Source: Gallionella sp.
Lineage (GTDB): Bacteria; Pseudomonadota; Gammaproteobacteria; Burkholderiales; Gallionellaceae
Assembly: GCA_030681375.1 (NCBI GenBank)
Contig: JAUXWM010000037.1
Span: 36,247-100,246, forward strand
Direction: 5' to 3'
Length of the DNA stretch: 64,000 bases
The notes under the pieces are model-generated. The model did not search any database and was not told where the DNA came from. It saw nothing but the letters and a program-made list of their open reading frames with translations. Made by a program: the position numbers and the translations under genes. This document shows positions 24,701-33,881 of the stretch, piece by piece (the stretch's first letter is position 1; each line of letters opens with the position of its first letter).

Positions 24701-25996
24701 ATGGCAAAGAAGATGCATGACACTCCCAATCTCGATCAACTCGAGTCCGGCCCGTGGCCCAGTTTTGTAACAGGTCTTAAAGATCTGGCGAAAGATAAGG
24801 ATTACGTTGTTGATCTGCTGGGTCAGCTGGAAACATCGTACGAAACCAAGAAGGGCTACTGGAAGGGTGGTACGGTTGGTGTGTTTGGCTACGGCGGCGG
24901 TGTTATTCCACGCTTTACCGAGCTTAAGGATGAAGATGGTCAGCCAAAGTTTAAAGATGCGGCCGAGTTTCATACACTGCGCATCATGCCTCCACCTGGC
25001 ATGCACTACGATACCGATATTTTGCGTAAATTCTGTGATCTCTGGGAGAACCACGGTTCAGGTTTGATCGCTTTCCACGGACAATCCGGCGACATCATGT
25101 TTCAGGGCGCGACGACAGATAACGTGCAGAAAGCGTTTGATGAAATCAACGAGCTTGGCTTTGATATGGGTGGTGCGGGTCCTGCAGTGCGTACCTCAAT
25201 GTCATGCGTGGGCGCGGCGCGTTGCGAGCAGTCCTGCTACGACGAAGCAAAGACGCATCGTGCGGTGCTGAATACCTTCCTGGATGATATTCATCGCCCG
25301 TCCTTGCCTTATAAATTCAAGTTTAAATTCTCTGGTTGCCCTAATGACTGCATGAACTCTGTGCAGCGTGCTGACATGGCAGTTATTGGTACATGGCGCG
25401 ACAATATGCGTACCGATGAAGCGTTGGCCAGAAAGTGGTTCGACAAGCATGGCATGGATGAGCTGGTTAATGACGTGGTTGCACGTTGCCCGACCAAAAC
25501 CTTCCAGGTCAAGGAAATCGGCAAGATCAAGGCTGGCGAGCATATCACCAGTGTAGCGGTCAGCGACACCCATGGTATTGAAATCAACAATCAGGATTGC
25601 GTGCGTTGTATGCACTGCATCAATGTCATGACGGGTGCTTTGGCAACGGGCGTGGACAAGGGTGCAACAGTGCTGGTAGGCGGCAAGAGCCATTTGAAAA
25701 TCGGCGGCTTGATGGGTACGGTAGTGATTCCGTTTATCAAGCTGGATTCCGATGAGGCGATTGAAAAGTTGGTTGATTTTGGTCAGCGCACCATTGATTT
25801 CTTTGCTGAAAATGCGCTGGAACATGAGCGTACCGGCGAAATGATTGAGCGTATCGGCTTGACCAACTTCCTGGATGCGATGGAGATCGATGTTGATCCA
25901 TCCATGGTTAACTCACCGCGTATGAACCCTTATGTCCGTACAGACGGCTGGGATGAAGAAGTCGCTAAGATCAATGCTAAAAAACAAGCTGCCTGA
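24701..25996 (+). CDS. dsrA: DsrA, dissimilatory sulfite reductase alpha subunit (reverse type)
   Basis: A 431-residue cytoplasmic subunit. Sirohaem/[4Fe-4S] ligands lie in CVGAARCEQSC (around residue 169) and SGCPNDC (around 210). The ferredoxin-domain cysteines lie in DCVRCMHCINVMTG (around 300). In a sulfur oxidiser, DsrAB runs in reverse, oxidising DsrC-bound sulfur to sulfite. GAAAGGA precedes the ATG. It heads a long operon dsrABEFHCMKLJOPN. The sox and tusA neighbours support the oxidative type. Confidence 0.97.
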   Translation: MAKKMHDTPNLDQLESGPWPSFVTGLKDLAKDKDYVVDLLGQLETSYETKKGYWKGGTVGVFGYGGGVIPRFTELKDEDGQPKFKDAAEFHTLRIMPPPGMHYDTDILRKFCDLWENHGSGLIAFHGQSGDIMFQGATTDNVQKAFDEINELGFDMGGAGPAVRTSMSCVGAARCEQSCYDEAKTHRAVLNTFLDDIHRPSLPYKFKFKFSGCPNDCMNSVQRADMAVIGTWRDNMRTDEALARKWFDKHGMDELVNDVVARCPTKTFQVKEIGKIKAGEHITSVAVSDTHGIEINNQDCVRCMHCINVMTGALATGVDKGATVLVGGKSHLKIGGLMGTVVIPFIKLDSDEAIEKLVDFGQRTIDFFAENALEHERTGEMIERIGLTNFLDAMEIDVDPSMVNSPRMNPYVRTDGWDEEVAKINAKKQAA

Positions 25997-26007
25997 GGAG
26001 AAATAGA

Positions 26008-27105
26008 ATGAATCAAGCTGTTCAAGCTGAAAAGCCGGCTGCAAAGCGCAAGCCAAAAGAGACCGGCGTACCGGAAAATACGCAGTATCTGCACCCGCTG
26101 ATGGTTAAAAATTATGGCGACTGGAAATACCATGATCGTCCACGTCCGGGTGTGCTGCATCATGTAGCGCACGGCGGTGATGAAATCTGGACGGTGCGCG
26201 CAGGAACGGCGCGTCAGATGGATGTGCATACCATTCGCAAGCTGTGCAAGATTGCTGATGATTTTGCAGAAAGCCGCGTGCGTTTCACCATACGCTCCAA
26301 TATCGAGTTTATGGTGTCTGAAGAGAGCAAAGTAGCGCCGTTGATCGCCGAACTGGAAAGCCATGGCTTCCCGGTAGGGGGTACTGGTAATTCCGTGACC
26401 ATGATTGCGCATACGCAGGGATGGTTGCATTGCGATATTCCGGGTACCGATGCATCGGGCGTGGTTAAGGCATTGATGGATGAGTTGTACGACGAATTCA
26501 GGCGTGAAGAGATGCCTAACCGTGTGCATCTGTCAACGTCCTGCTGTGAAATCAACTGTGGTGGTCAAGCTGATATCGCCATCATCGTGCAGCATACCAA
26601 GCCGCCGGTCATCAATCACGAACTCGTTGCCAATGTATGCGAGCGTCCTACGGTTGTAGCACGTTGCCCGGTTGCGGCGATTCGCCCTGCCATGGTTAAC
26701 GGCAAGCCCTCGCTGGAAATTGATGAATCTAAATGTATGTGCTGCGGTGCTTGTTATCCTCCCTGCCCACCGATGCAGATCAATGATCCTGAATTTTCCA
26801 AGTTGGCGATTTGGGTTGGCGGCAAGAATTCCAATGCGCGCGGCAAGCCAACATTCATGAAGATGGTTGCTTCTGGCTTGCCAAACAACGCACCGCGTTG
26901 GCCTGAAGTGGGCGCAGCGGTTAAGAATATCATTACCGTTTACAAGGCAGATGCGCGTCCCTGGGAGCGTATTGCTGACTGGATCGAGCGCATAGGCTGG
27001 CCGCGTTTCTTCGAGAAGACCGGTTTGCCGTTCACCAAGTATTTGATCGACGATTGGCGTGGTTCACGGGCTAATCTGAACGCTTCTACGCATATCCGCT
27101 TCTAA
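26008..27105 (+). CDS. dsrB: DsrB, dissimilatory sulfite reductase beta subunit
   Basis: A 365-residue partner of DsrA. Cluster-binding motifs: LSTSCCEINCGGQ (around residue 177) near sirohaem and a ferredoxin-type CMCCGACYPPCPP (around 245). The N-terminal extension rich in lysine and proline is usual. It begins 11 bases after dsrA with GAGGAG, ensuring balanced subunit production. Together they form the alpha2beta2 enzyme that acts on DsrC persulfide. Confidence 0.97.
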   Translation: MNQAVQAEKPAAKRKPKETGVPENTQYLHPLMVKNYGDWKYHDRPRPGVLHHVAHGGDEIWTVRAGTARQMDVHTIRKLCKIADDFAESRVRFTIRSNIEFMVSEESKVAPLIAELESHGFPVGGTGNSVTMIAHTQGWLHCDIPGTDASGVVKALMDELYDEFRREEMPNRVHLSTSCCEINCGGQADIAIIVQHTKPPVINHELVANVCERPTVVARCPVAAIRPAMVNGKPSLEIDESKCMCCGACYPPCPPMQINDPEFSKLAIWVGGKNSNARGKPTFMKMVASGLPNNAPRWPEVGAAVKNIITVYKADARPWERIADWIERIGWPRFFEKTGLPFTKYLIDDWRGSRANLNASTHIRF

Positions 27106-27119
27106 ACGGAGGGTAAAAG

Positions 27120-27479
27120 ATGAAGTTCGGAATAGTAGTGAATGAAGGGCCTTATCAGCATCAGGCCAGTGATTCGGCCTATCTGTTTACCAAGGCCGCC
27201 ATCGAAAATGGTCATGAGGTGTGGCGTGTATTTTTCTATCATGATGGCGTTAATAACGCGTCAAAGCTGACGGAGCCGCCACAGGATGACCGCCATATTG
27301 TGAATCGCTGGAGCAAGCTGGCTGAGGAGCATAAGGTTGATCTGGTAGTTTGTGTCGCAGCCGCTTTGCGTCGTGGGATCAAGGATGAAAACCTGGCGCA
27401 GGGTTTCCGTATTTCGGGGTTGGGGCAGTTGGTCGAAGCAGGCATCAAGTGTGATCGCCTGGTTACCTTTGGCGATTGA
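27120..27479 (+). CDS. dsrE: DsrE, sulfurtransferase subunit of DsrEFH
   Basis: A 119-residue TusD-like protein. The active-site cysteine is in DLVVCVAAALRRG (around residue 78), matching the persulfide-carrying Cys of Allochromatium DsrE. It receives sulfur from TusA-type carriers and passes it to DsrC. GGAGGG precedes the start. Its stop codon overlaps the upstream leader of dsrF. Confidence 0.95.
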   Translation: MKFGIVVNEGPYQHQASDSAYLFTKAAIENGHEVWRVFFYHDGVNNASKLTEPPQDDRHIVNRWSKLAEEHKVDLVVCVAAALRRGIKDENLAQGFRISGLGQLVEAGIKCDRLVTFGD

Positions 27480-27490
27480 GGAGAGACGAA

Positions 27491-27856
27491 ATGAGTGATG
27501 TTAAGAAGTTCATGTTCGTCAACCGCAAGGCACCTTACGGGACGATTTATGCGTTGGAGTCGCTGGAAGTGGTGCTTATCACTGCAGCCTTCGATCAGGA
27601 TGTGTCGCTGATGTTCCTGGATGACGGTGTGTATCAGTTGAAGAAGGGGCAGCAGACTAAGGGTATCGAAACCAAAAACTTCTCGCCCGCCTATCGCGCG
27701 CTGGAAGATTATGATGTCGAAAAGTTGTATGTCGATAAGGAATCCATGGATGCACGCGGCCTCACCGAAGAAGACTTTCTGGTGGGCGTCACGGTACTCA
27801 GTCGCGCTGAAATGGGTGCGCTGATGGATGAACAAGACGTGGTCTTGAGTTTTTAA
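27491..27856 (+). CDS. dsrF: DsrF, subunit of DsrEFH
   Basis: A 121-residue TusC-like protein (FMFVNRKAPYGTIYALESLE at the N-terminus; LMDEQDVVLSF at the end). It is the structural partner in the DsrE2F2H2 hexamer. ATG 27491 follows GGAGAGACG; the frame also reads 15 bases further upstream, but that is not a plausible start. Followed by dsrH after nine bases. Confidence 0.95.
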   Translation: MSDVKKFMFVNRKAPYGTIYALESLEVVLITAAFDQDVSLMFLDDGVYQLKKGQQTKGIETKNFSPAYRALEDYDVEKLYVDKESMDARGLTEEDFLVGVTVLSRAEMGALMDEQDVVLSF

Positions 27857-27865
27857 GGGGCAAGC

Positions 27866-28162
27866 ATGTTACATATCGTCAACAAATCACCACTGACTAG
27901 CAATACGCTGGAAAGTTGTTTGAATACCGCAATGGGTGGGGATATTCTGCTCATTGAGGATGGTGTCTATGCGGTGACGCGTGGTACTGCAGTAGAAGCA
28001 AAGTTGCGTGCAGCGATGGGGAAATTCAGAGTGCATGTGCTGATGCCCGATCTTGACGCGCGCGGTCTGGGCGACCGACTCGTTGAAGGAGTTTTGCCGG
28101 TCGATTATGCTGGTTTTGTCGAACTGGCAGCCAGTAACAAAACTTGCCAATCGTGGCTTTAA
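27866..28162 (+). CDS. dsrH: DsrH, subunit of DsrEFH
   Basis: A 98-residue TusB-like protein. It has the conserved cysteine in TLESCLNTAMGGD (around residue 17) and the IEDGVYAVTRG segment seen in DsrH. It completes the sulfur-relay hexamer that loads DsrC. AAGGGG lies ahead of the start. A second cysteine occurs near the C-terminus (NKTCQSWL). Confidence 0.94.
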   Translation: MLHIVNKSPLTSNTLESCLNTAMGGDILLIEDGVYAVTRGTAVEAKLRAAMGKFRVHVLMPDLDARGLGDRLVEGVLPVDYAGFVELAASNKTCQSWL

Positions 28163-28189
28163 GTAGTTCTACACAGAAGGAGAATCAGT

Positions 28190-28525
28190 ATGTCAAGTAT
28201 CGAAGTCGGCGGTAAAAGTTACGAAACGGACGAAGAAGGTTATTTGCTTAACTTGTCCGAGTGGAATGCAGAAGTTGCGGATTACATCGCAAAGACTGAA
28301 AACATCGATATGTCCGATCAACACTGGGAAGTCGTCAATTTCCTGCGTGAATACTTTGAAGAGTATCAGATCGCTCCTGCAGTTCGCGTGTTGACCAAGT
28401 CCATCGGCAAGAAGCTGGGTGCAGATAAGGGCAACAGTGAATACCTGTATGGTTTGTTCCCCTATGGTCCAGGTAAGCAGGCGTGCAAGATCGCCGGTCT
28501 GCCTAAGCCAACTGGTTGCGTTTGA
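28190..28525 (+). CDS. dsrC: DsrC, sulfur-carrier substrate protein of DsrAB (both arm cysteines present)
   Basis: A 111-residue canonical DsrC. The C-terminal arm KQACKIAGLPKPTGCV has both redox cysteines (C100 and the penultimate C110) that form the trisulfide/persulfide intermediate. It is strongly related to the minus-strand paralogue at 23187, which lacks the last cysteine. GGAGAA precedes the start. It is placed between DsrEFH, which loads it, and DsrMK, which is thought to act on it. Confidence 0.97.
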   Translation: MSSIEVGGKSYETDEEGYLLNLSEWNAEVADYIAKTENIDMSDQHWEVVNFLREYFEEYQIAPAVRVLTKSIGKKLGADKGNSEYLYGLFPYGPGKQACKIAGLPKPTGCV

Positions 28526-28549
28526 TCCACTAAGGATTAGGGCCCTACG

Positions 28550-29275
28550 ATGAATGCACTGCTTGCGATTCTTTTTTATCTTGCGACTCTACTGTTCGTC
28601 GTCGGGCTGTTTCATCGCATCCGTACTTATGCTGTTACACCTGCACCGCTGAAGATACCCACCACACCTGCACCGACTACAACCGGTGGTGTGGTGTTGC
28701 GTATGACACGCGAGGTGGTGTTGTTCGAAAGCCTGTTCAAAGCCAACTTGTGGACCTGGGGGCTAGGCTGGTTGTTTCATGCCAGCATGGCACTGGTGGT
28801 ATTGCGTCACCTGCGTTATTTCATCGAACCTGTTTGGGGTTGGGTCGTGTTTATTCAGCCATTCGGTATCTATGCAGGGATAGCCATGCTGCTCGGTCTG
28901 TGCGGCTTGTGGGCCAGACGTTTGTTTGTCGAGCGCATACGTTACATTTCCACGCCGTCTGATCATCTGATGTTGCTGTTGTTTATCGCTATCGCCATAT
29001 CCGGACTGATGATGAAGTTTGTTGCTCATACGGATGTGATCGCTGTCAAAATATTTTTTCAAGGACTGATGCATTTTAGTATTCAGCCCCTGCCCGCAGA
29101 TACGATACTCGTACTGCATTTGTTCTCGGTTGTGGTACTCCTGGTGATCTTCCCCTTCAGCAAGTTGCTACATGCACCGGGAGTATTTTTTTCGCCGACC
29201 CGCAATCAGGCTGATAACCCAAGAGAAAAACGGCATATCTCTGCATGGGCCGCCAAAATGGAATCGGAGAAATAG
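28550..29275 (+). CDS. dsrM: DsrM, membrane cytochrome b subunit of DsrMKJOP
   Basis: A 241-residue membrane protein of the NarI-like gamma-subunit family with about five helices. Histidines for haem b are present in the helices (LGWLFHASMALVVLRHLRYF; MKFVAHTDV; VLHLFSVV). It exchanges electrons between quinone and DsrK. A hydrophilic C-terminal tail faces the cytoplasm. It ends one base before the dsrK ATG. Confidence 0.95.
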   Translation: MNALLAILFYLATLLFVVGLFHRIRTYAVTPAPLKIPTTPAPTTTGGVVLRMTREVVLFESLFKANLWTWGLGWLFHASMALVVLRHLRYFIEPVWGWVVFIQPFGIYAGIAMLLGLCGLWARRLFVERIRYISTPSDHLMLLLFIAIAISGLMMKFVAHTDVIAVKIFFQGLMHFSIQPLPADTILVLHLFSVVVLLVIFPFSKLLHAPGVFFSPTRNQADNPREKRHISAWAAKMESEK

Positions 29276-29276
29276 C

Positions 29277-30809
29277 ATGGCTGATATTACGCCACCCGCT
29301 TACCGTAGTATTCCCATCATCCCTAAATTGATACCGGGTGCGATGGAAGGCAAGGGTCCTTTCGTTGCTACGGACAAAATTAACGAGGCGCTCGGATTTC
29401 CTGGTCATCTCGTGGATGACTGGCATGACAAGGCCATCGCCAAAATGGGCGATCTGCTGACACGCTTCCGTTCACTTAAAGTTTATATGGATGCCTGCGT
29501 GCACTGTGGAGCCTGTTCGGACAAGTGTCACTATTTTATCGGAACGCAAGATCCGAAGAATATGCCTGTTGCGCGTCAGGATTTGCTGCGCAGTGTATAT
29601 CGTCGTTACTTTACGCTGCCCGGTAAATTATTTCCCAAACTGGTCGGCGCGCGCGATTTAACTCGCGAAGTGCTGGACGAATGGCATAACTATTTCCACC
29701 AGTGTTCTGAATGTCGCCGCTGCTCGGTCTTCTGTCCGTATGGCATAGACACGGCTGAAGTCACCATGGCTGCGCGCGAGATATTGCAATCAATAGGCTA
29801 TGGTCAGAAGTATTCGCTGGAAATTCTCGGCAAGGTACACAAGATAGGCAACAATCTGGGCCTGCCTGCGCCTGCGCTCAAAGATACGCTGGAAGGTCTG
29901 GAAGAGGACGTAAAGGAAGCTACCGGGATTGATGTGCTTTTCCCCATGGATGTCAAGGGCGCGGAAGTGCTGTTGATTACCCCTTCGGCAGACTTCTTCG
30001 CCGAACCGCATATAGACAGTCTGATCGGTTACGCCAAGGTGTTTCATGCGACGGGCACCAGCTGGACGCTTTCGTCCATGTCGTCGGAAGCAGGAAACTT
30101 CGGCATGTTCATAGGCAACTACGATCAGTTGCGCCAGGCCGCTTTGCGTATTCGTCAGGCCGCGCTGGAGCTGGGTGTCAAGCGTATCGTGGTCGGAGAA
30201 TGTGGCCATGCCTGGCGCGTTGCTTACAGCTTCTGGAACACATTGACCGGTGTGGGTGATGGCGCGGATGCCAATGACCGTTTTGCACAGATGCTGCAAA
30301 AACAACTGGATCATCGCTATAAACAGCCCGCGCATATATGCGAATTTACCTGGGACATGATAGAGGATGAGCGTATTGAGTTGGATAAATCAGCCAACGA
30401 CAATCTCATCGTTACATTCCACGATTCATGCAATGTGGCACGCGGATCGCGTATGGGTGATTATCCGGGCGGTCAATTCGATATTCCGCGAAATATCATC
30501 AGAGCGGTTGCCAATAATTATGTTGATATGGATCCCAGCACGACGCACGAGCGCACATTCTGTTGCGGCGGCGGCGGCGGCGTGCTGACCGATGACTTGA
30601 TCAATGTGCGCGTCAAGGGTGCATTGCCGAGAATGGAAATGCTGCAACAGGTTACGGATATGCAGAAGGTAAATTTCATGGCTTGTATTTGCGCGATATG
30701 CAAGACGCAATTTACCAAGGTCATGCCTATTTACGGGTTTGATAGAAGAATGGTAGGCGGTGTACATCAATTGGTCAGCAATGCAATTGTGCTAGGCAAA
30801 AATAAATAG
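29277..30809 (+). CDS. dsrK: DsrK, heterodisulfide-reductase-like Fe-S subunit
   Basis: A 510-residue cytoplasmic protein. Two ferredoxin clusters: CVHCGACSDKC (around residue 75) and CSECRRCSVFCPYG (around 145). The C-terminal CCG-type site includes TFCCGGGGGV (around 425) and CICAICK, resembling the HdrD catalytic cluster that handles disulfides such as oxidised DsrC. ATG 29277 lies just after the dsrM stop codon; an in-frame extension inside dsrM is rejected. Confidence 0.95.
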   Translation: MADITPPAYRSIPIIPKLIPGAMEGKGPFVATDKINEALGFPGHLVDDWHDKAIAKMGDLLTRFRSLKVYMDACVHCGACSDKCHYFIGTQDPKNMPVARQDLLRSVYRRYFTLPGKLFPKLVGARDLTREVLDEWHNYFHQCSECRRCSVFCPYGIDTAEVTMAAREILQSIGYGQKYSLEILGKVHKIGNNLGLPAPALKDTLEGLEEDVKEATGIDVLFPMDVKGAEVLLITPSADFFAEPHIDSLIGYAKVFHATGTSWTLSSMSSEAGNFGMFIGNYDQLRQAALRIRQAALELGVKRIVVGECGHAWRVAYSFWNTLTGVGDGADANDRFAQMLQKQLDHRYKQPAHICEFTWDMIEDERIELDKSANDNLIVTFHDSCNVARGSRMGDYPGGQFDIPRNIIRAVANNYVDMDPSTTHERTFCCGGGGGVLTDDLINVRVKGALPRMEMLQQVTDMQKVNFMACICAICKTQFTKVMPIYGFDRRMVGGVHQLVSNAIVLGKNK

Positions 30810-30819
30810 GAGATAGGCA

Positions 30820-32787
30820 ATGTCAGTAGTTAGCGAAACGCCACAAAAAATCACTTTCCGCCGTTACAAAGACGGAGACAGCAAAGTGCGTAACTGGAGT
30901 GATCAAATTTTCCAGGCCAGTTACACACACAAGTGTCCAACCTACATTCAATCCACGCCTCCCTGTCAGGGAAGCTGTCCGGCGGGTGAAGACATTCGCG
31001 GCTATTTGTCTATCGTGCGTGGCACCGAAAAGCCTCCCGTTGGTAAAGATGGCAAACCAACCATGTCCTGGCAGGAATATGCATGGCGTCGTTTGACGAC
31101 AGCCAATCCGTTTCCGTCGGTGATGGGTCGTGTCTGTCCTGCACCGTGTGAAACCGGTTGTAATCGTAACGCACTCGAAGATCACGTCGGTATCAATTCA
31201 GTCGAGCATTTCCTCGGTGAATATGCGATCGCCAATAATCTGAGCTATAGCACCGATGCCGCACCTACCGGCAAAAAAGTTGCCGTAATCGGCGGCGGCC
31301 CGGCCAGTTTGTCATGTGCCTATCAGCTCACCCTGAAGGGCCATGAAGTCACTGTATTTGACGATCATGAGCATCTGGGCGGCATGATGCGCTACGGCAT
31401 TCCCGGATTCCGTACGCCGCGTGATGTACTCGATGCAGAAATCAAACGCATCATCGATCTGGGTGTCAAGACTCGCATGAATTGCCGCGTGGGAACAGAC
31501 ATCACTCTGGAACAGCTGCGCAGTGAATTTGATGCGGTTTTCCTGGGTATGGGCGCACAAGCCGGTCGTGCATTGCCGCTGGAAGACAGCGCGGCACCCA
31601 ACGTAGTAACCGCGACTGCTTTCCTCAAGGCATTCAATGATGGCCGTCTGCAACACGTAGGCAAGCGCGTAGTGGTGGTCGGTGGTGGTGATACTTCTAT
31701 CGACGTGGCAACCGTTGCCCGCCGCCTGGGTCATCTGGAAGAGTCAAAGCCGACTGATTTCGAACAGGCTATCTCGGGGCAAATGGCACATGATGTGGCT
31801 GAAATTTCGGTCAAGCAAGGTGCCGAAGTAACGCTGACATCGATTTTCAATATCGACAAGATGCAGGCAAACAAGCACGAAATCGAGCAGGCATTGGCTG
31901 AAGGCATACACATTCGCGGTTCTCTGGTACCTATTGGCATCGTGCGCGGTGCGGACGGACGTGCCACGGCATTGCGTGTATGTGAGTGCGAGGCAAAGAT
32001 GGTCGGCGGCAGGTTGGAAGTTAAAAATATCGAAGGTACGGAACAGGATATTGCAGCTGATTTGATCGTTTCTGCGATTGGACAGGCAGTTGACTTTACC
32101 GGTCTGGAAGAGTTCGACAATGGCAAGGGCGCTATCACTACAGATCGCAATTATCTGGTTAAAGGTCAAGAGGGCGTGTTTGCCGGTGGCGATATCATCA
32201 AGCCTCATCTGCTCACTACTGCGATTGGTCATGGCTCTATCGCGGCTGATGGCATCGACAACTACCTCAATGGCATGGATCTGGAAAAACGTCCGAAGAT
32301 TGATGCACATCAATTCGATCTGATGCGCAAAATGCTCGAAAAAGGTCTGGATGTTAAAGAGACGCATGAGCCTTTGCGTGGCACAGACAAATCAAATGTG
32401 GCCATACATAACTTCGATGATCGTTCAGACCGTTATGTCATCCCGCACGACAAGCTGTTCATGGGGCATTTTTCCATCGTCGCCCGCAATAAGCGCAACA
32501 TCGTTACGCTGGATGCGCAATCTGCACTGGGTAACTTTGAAGATCGCCTGGGCGTGCTCAGTCAGGAATCGGCTGTGGCAGAAGCCAAGCGTTGCATGAG
32601 TTGCGGCATGTGTTTCGAGTGCGACAACTGCGTGATGTATTGCCCGCAGACCGCCGTATTCCGTGTGCCTAAGGCCAAGGCTACGCTGGGCCGTTATGTT
32701 GACACCGATTACAACAAGTGTATTGGTTGTCATATTTGTGCCGACGTATGTCCGACCGGCTATATCCAGATGGGCCTTGGCGAATAG
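30820..32787 (+). CDS. dsrL: DsrL, FAD/Fe-S NAD(P)H oxidoreductase of the Dsr system
   Basis: A 655-residue GltD-like flavoprotein essential for sulfur oxidation in known dsr organisms. N-terminal cysteine cluster region (CPTYIQSTPPCQGSCPAGED; GRVCPAPCETGCNR), FAD fold VIGGGPASLSCAYQ (around residue 155), NAD fold VVVGGGDTSIDVA (around 290) and a C-terminal double ferredoxin (CMSCGMCFECDNCVMYCP; CIGCHICADVCP). It links DsrAB electrons to NAD(P)+. dsrJ follows after seven bases. Confidence 0.95.
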   Translation: MSVVSETPQKITFRRYKDGDSKVRNWSDQIFQASYTHKCPTYIQSTPPCQGSCPAGEDIRGYLSIVRGTEKPPVGKDGKPTMSWQEYAWRRLTTANPFPSVMGRVCPAPCETGCNRNALEDHVGINSVEHFLGEYAIANNLSYSTDAAPTGKKVAVIGGGPASLSCAYQLTLKGHEVTVFDDHEHLGGMMRYGIPGFRTPRDVLDAEIKRIIDLGVKTRMNCRVGTDITLEQLRSEFDAVFLGMGAQAGRALPLEDSAAPNVVTATAFLKAFNDGRLQHVGKRVVVVGGGDTSIDVATVARRLGHLEESKPTDFEQAISGQMAHDVAEISVKQGAEVTLTSIFNIDKMQANKHEIEQALAEGIHIRGSLVPIGIVRGADGRATALRVCECEAKMVGGRLEVKNIEGTEQDIAADLIVSAIGQAVDFTGLEEFDNGKGAITTDRNYLVKGQEGVFAGGDIIKPHLLTTAIGHGSIAADGIDNYLNGMDLEKRPKIDAHQFDLMRKMLEKGLDVKETHEPLRGTDKSNVAIHNFDDRSDRYVIPHDKLFMGHFSIVARNKRNIVTLDAQSALGNFEDRLGVLSQESAVAEAKRCMSCGMCFECDNCVMYCPQTAVFRVPKAKATLGRYVDTDYNKCIGCHICADVCPTGYIQMGLGE

Positions 32788-32794
32788 AGATGCT

Positions 32795-33169
32795 ATGTTG
32801 AGACTGCTATCCATCCTTGCCGTGTTGTGTCTGTGCATTCCTGCGTATGCAACGGAAAGTTCGGCTATTCCCAAACTTGACATCGGCAAAGGTGGCGAGT
32901 GCGTAAAAGAACCACAGTGGATGCGTAAGAATCATATGCACCTGCTTACGCATCAACGCGATGAAGTAGTGCACAAAGGCGTGCGCGACGACAAGATCAG
33001 TCTCAAGAATTGCATCGAATGTCATGCCAGCACCAAGGATGACAGCGTGATTGCACGCGATGACAGCTTTTGTGTCGCCTGCCATCGCTATGAGGCAGTG
33101 AAACTTGATTGCTTCGAGTGTCATTCCGGTGAGCGCAAGAGCGCCTGGCTGAAAAGGAACTCAAAATGA
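32795..33169 (+). CDS. dsrJ: DsrJ, periplasmic triheme cytochrome c of DsrMKJOP
   Basis: A 124-residue protein with an N-terminal hydrophobic signal/anchor (LLSILAVLCLCIPAYA) and exactly three haem motifs, CIECH, CVACH and CFECH, in its second half. ATG 32795 is preferred over the in-frame extension inside dsrL. Its stop codon overlaps the dsrO start (ATGA). It would transfer electrons in the periplasm. Confidence 0.94.
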   Translation: MLRLLSILAVLCLCIPAYATESSAIPKLDIGKGGECVKEPQWMRKNHMHLLTHQRDEVVHKGVRDDKISLKNCIECHASTKDDSVIARDDSFCVACHRYEAVKLDCFECHSGERKSAWLKRNSK

Positions 33170-33876
33170 GCGAAATCAACGTGCAGCGCAGGCAATTCCT
33201 CAAGATGTCCATGGGCGTGGCAGCCGTTTCCATTGCCCCCGGGATATTCCTGTTCGACATGGCTCATGGCAAGGCTGATGCCAACAAAGTGCGCTGGGGA
33301 ATGTTGATCGAAACCGCGAACTGCGCAGAAGGTTGCAATGATTGCGTGACTGCCTGCAACACCGAAAACGGCTTGTCAGGCGGGGTGAGTTCGACAGATT
33401 CGCAATGGATACGCAAGATTGAAATCAAGGACATCAGCACCGGACGAGAAACTTCTCTGCCGATGATGTGCCAGCATTGCGAGCATCCCCCCTGCGTTGA
33501 CGTGTGCCCGACGGGGGCTTCTTTCAAGCGTGCTGACGGTATCGTACTGGTGGATAAGCACCTTTGCATCGGCTGCCGTTATTGCATGATGGCCTGTCCT
33601 TACAAGGCGCGTTCCTTCGTACACGAGCCGCTACAGAATCAGAATCCGGATGTGCCGCGCGGCAGGGGTACCGTTGAGAGCTGTACGATGTGTGTACATC
33701 GCATCGATCAGGGACAACAGCCTGCTTGTGCTGTAGCCTGCCCAAATAAATCCATACTGTTCGGAAATCTAAATGATCCCGATAGTGAGATTGCCACCAG
33801 GATACGCACTGTAGCATCCGCTCAGGTGCGCGCTGATCTGGGGCTCAATCCCGGCGTCCGTTATCAGGGGTTATAA
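33166..33876 (+). CDS. dsrO: DsrO, periplasmic ferredoxin-like Fe-S subunit
   Basis: A 236-residue protein with a Tat signal (QRRQFLKMSMGVAAVSI) and four [4Fe-4S] cysteine groups: CAEGCNDCVTAC, CQHCEHPPCVDVCP, CIGCRYCMMACP and CTMCVHRIDQGQQPACAVAC. It forms the periplasmic electron conduit between DsrJ and DsrP. It is coupled to dsrJ by a 4-base overlap and lies five bases before dsrP. Confidence 0.95.
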   Translation: MSEINVQRRQFLKMSMGVAAVSIAPGIFLFDMAHGKADANKVRWGMLIETANCAEGCNDCVTACNTENGLSGGVSSTDSQWIRKIEIKDISTGRETSLPMMCQHCEHPPCVDVCPTGASFKRADGIVLVDKHLCIGCRYCMMACPYKARSFVHEPLQNQNPDVPRGRGTVESCTMCVHRIDQGQQPACAVACPNKSILFGNLNDPDSEIATRIRTVASAQVRADLGLNPGVRYQGL

Positions 33877-33881
33877 ATAAA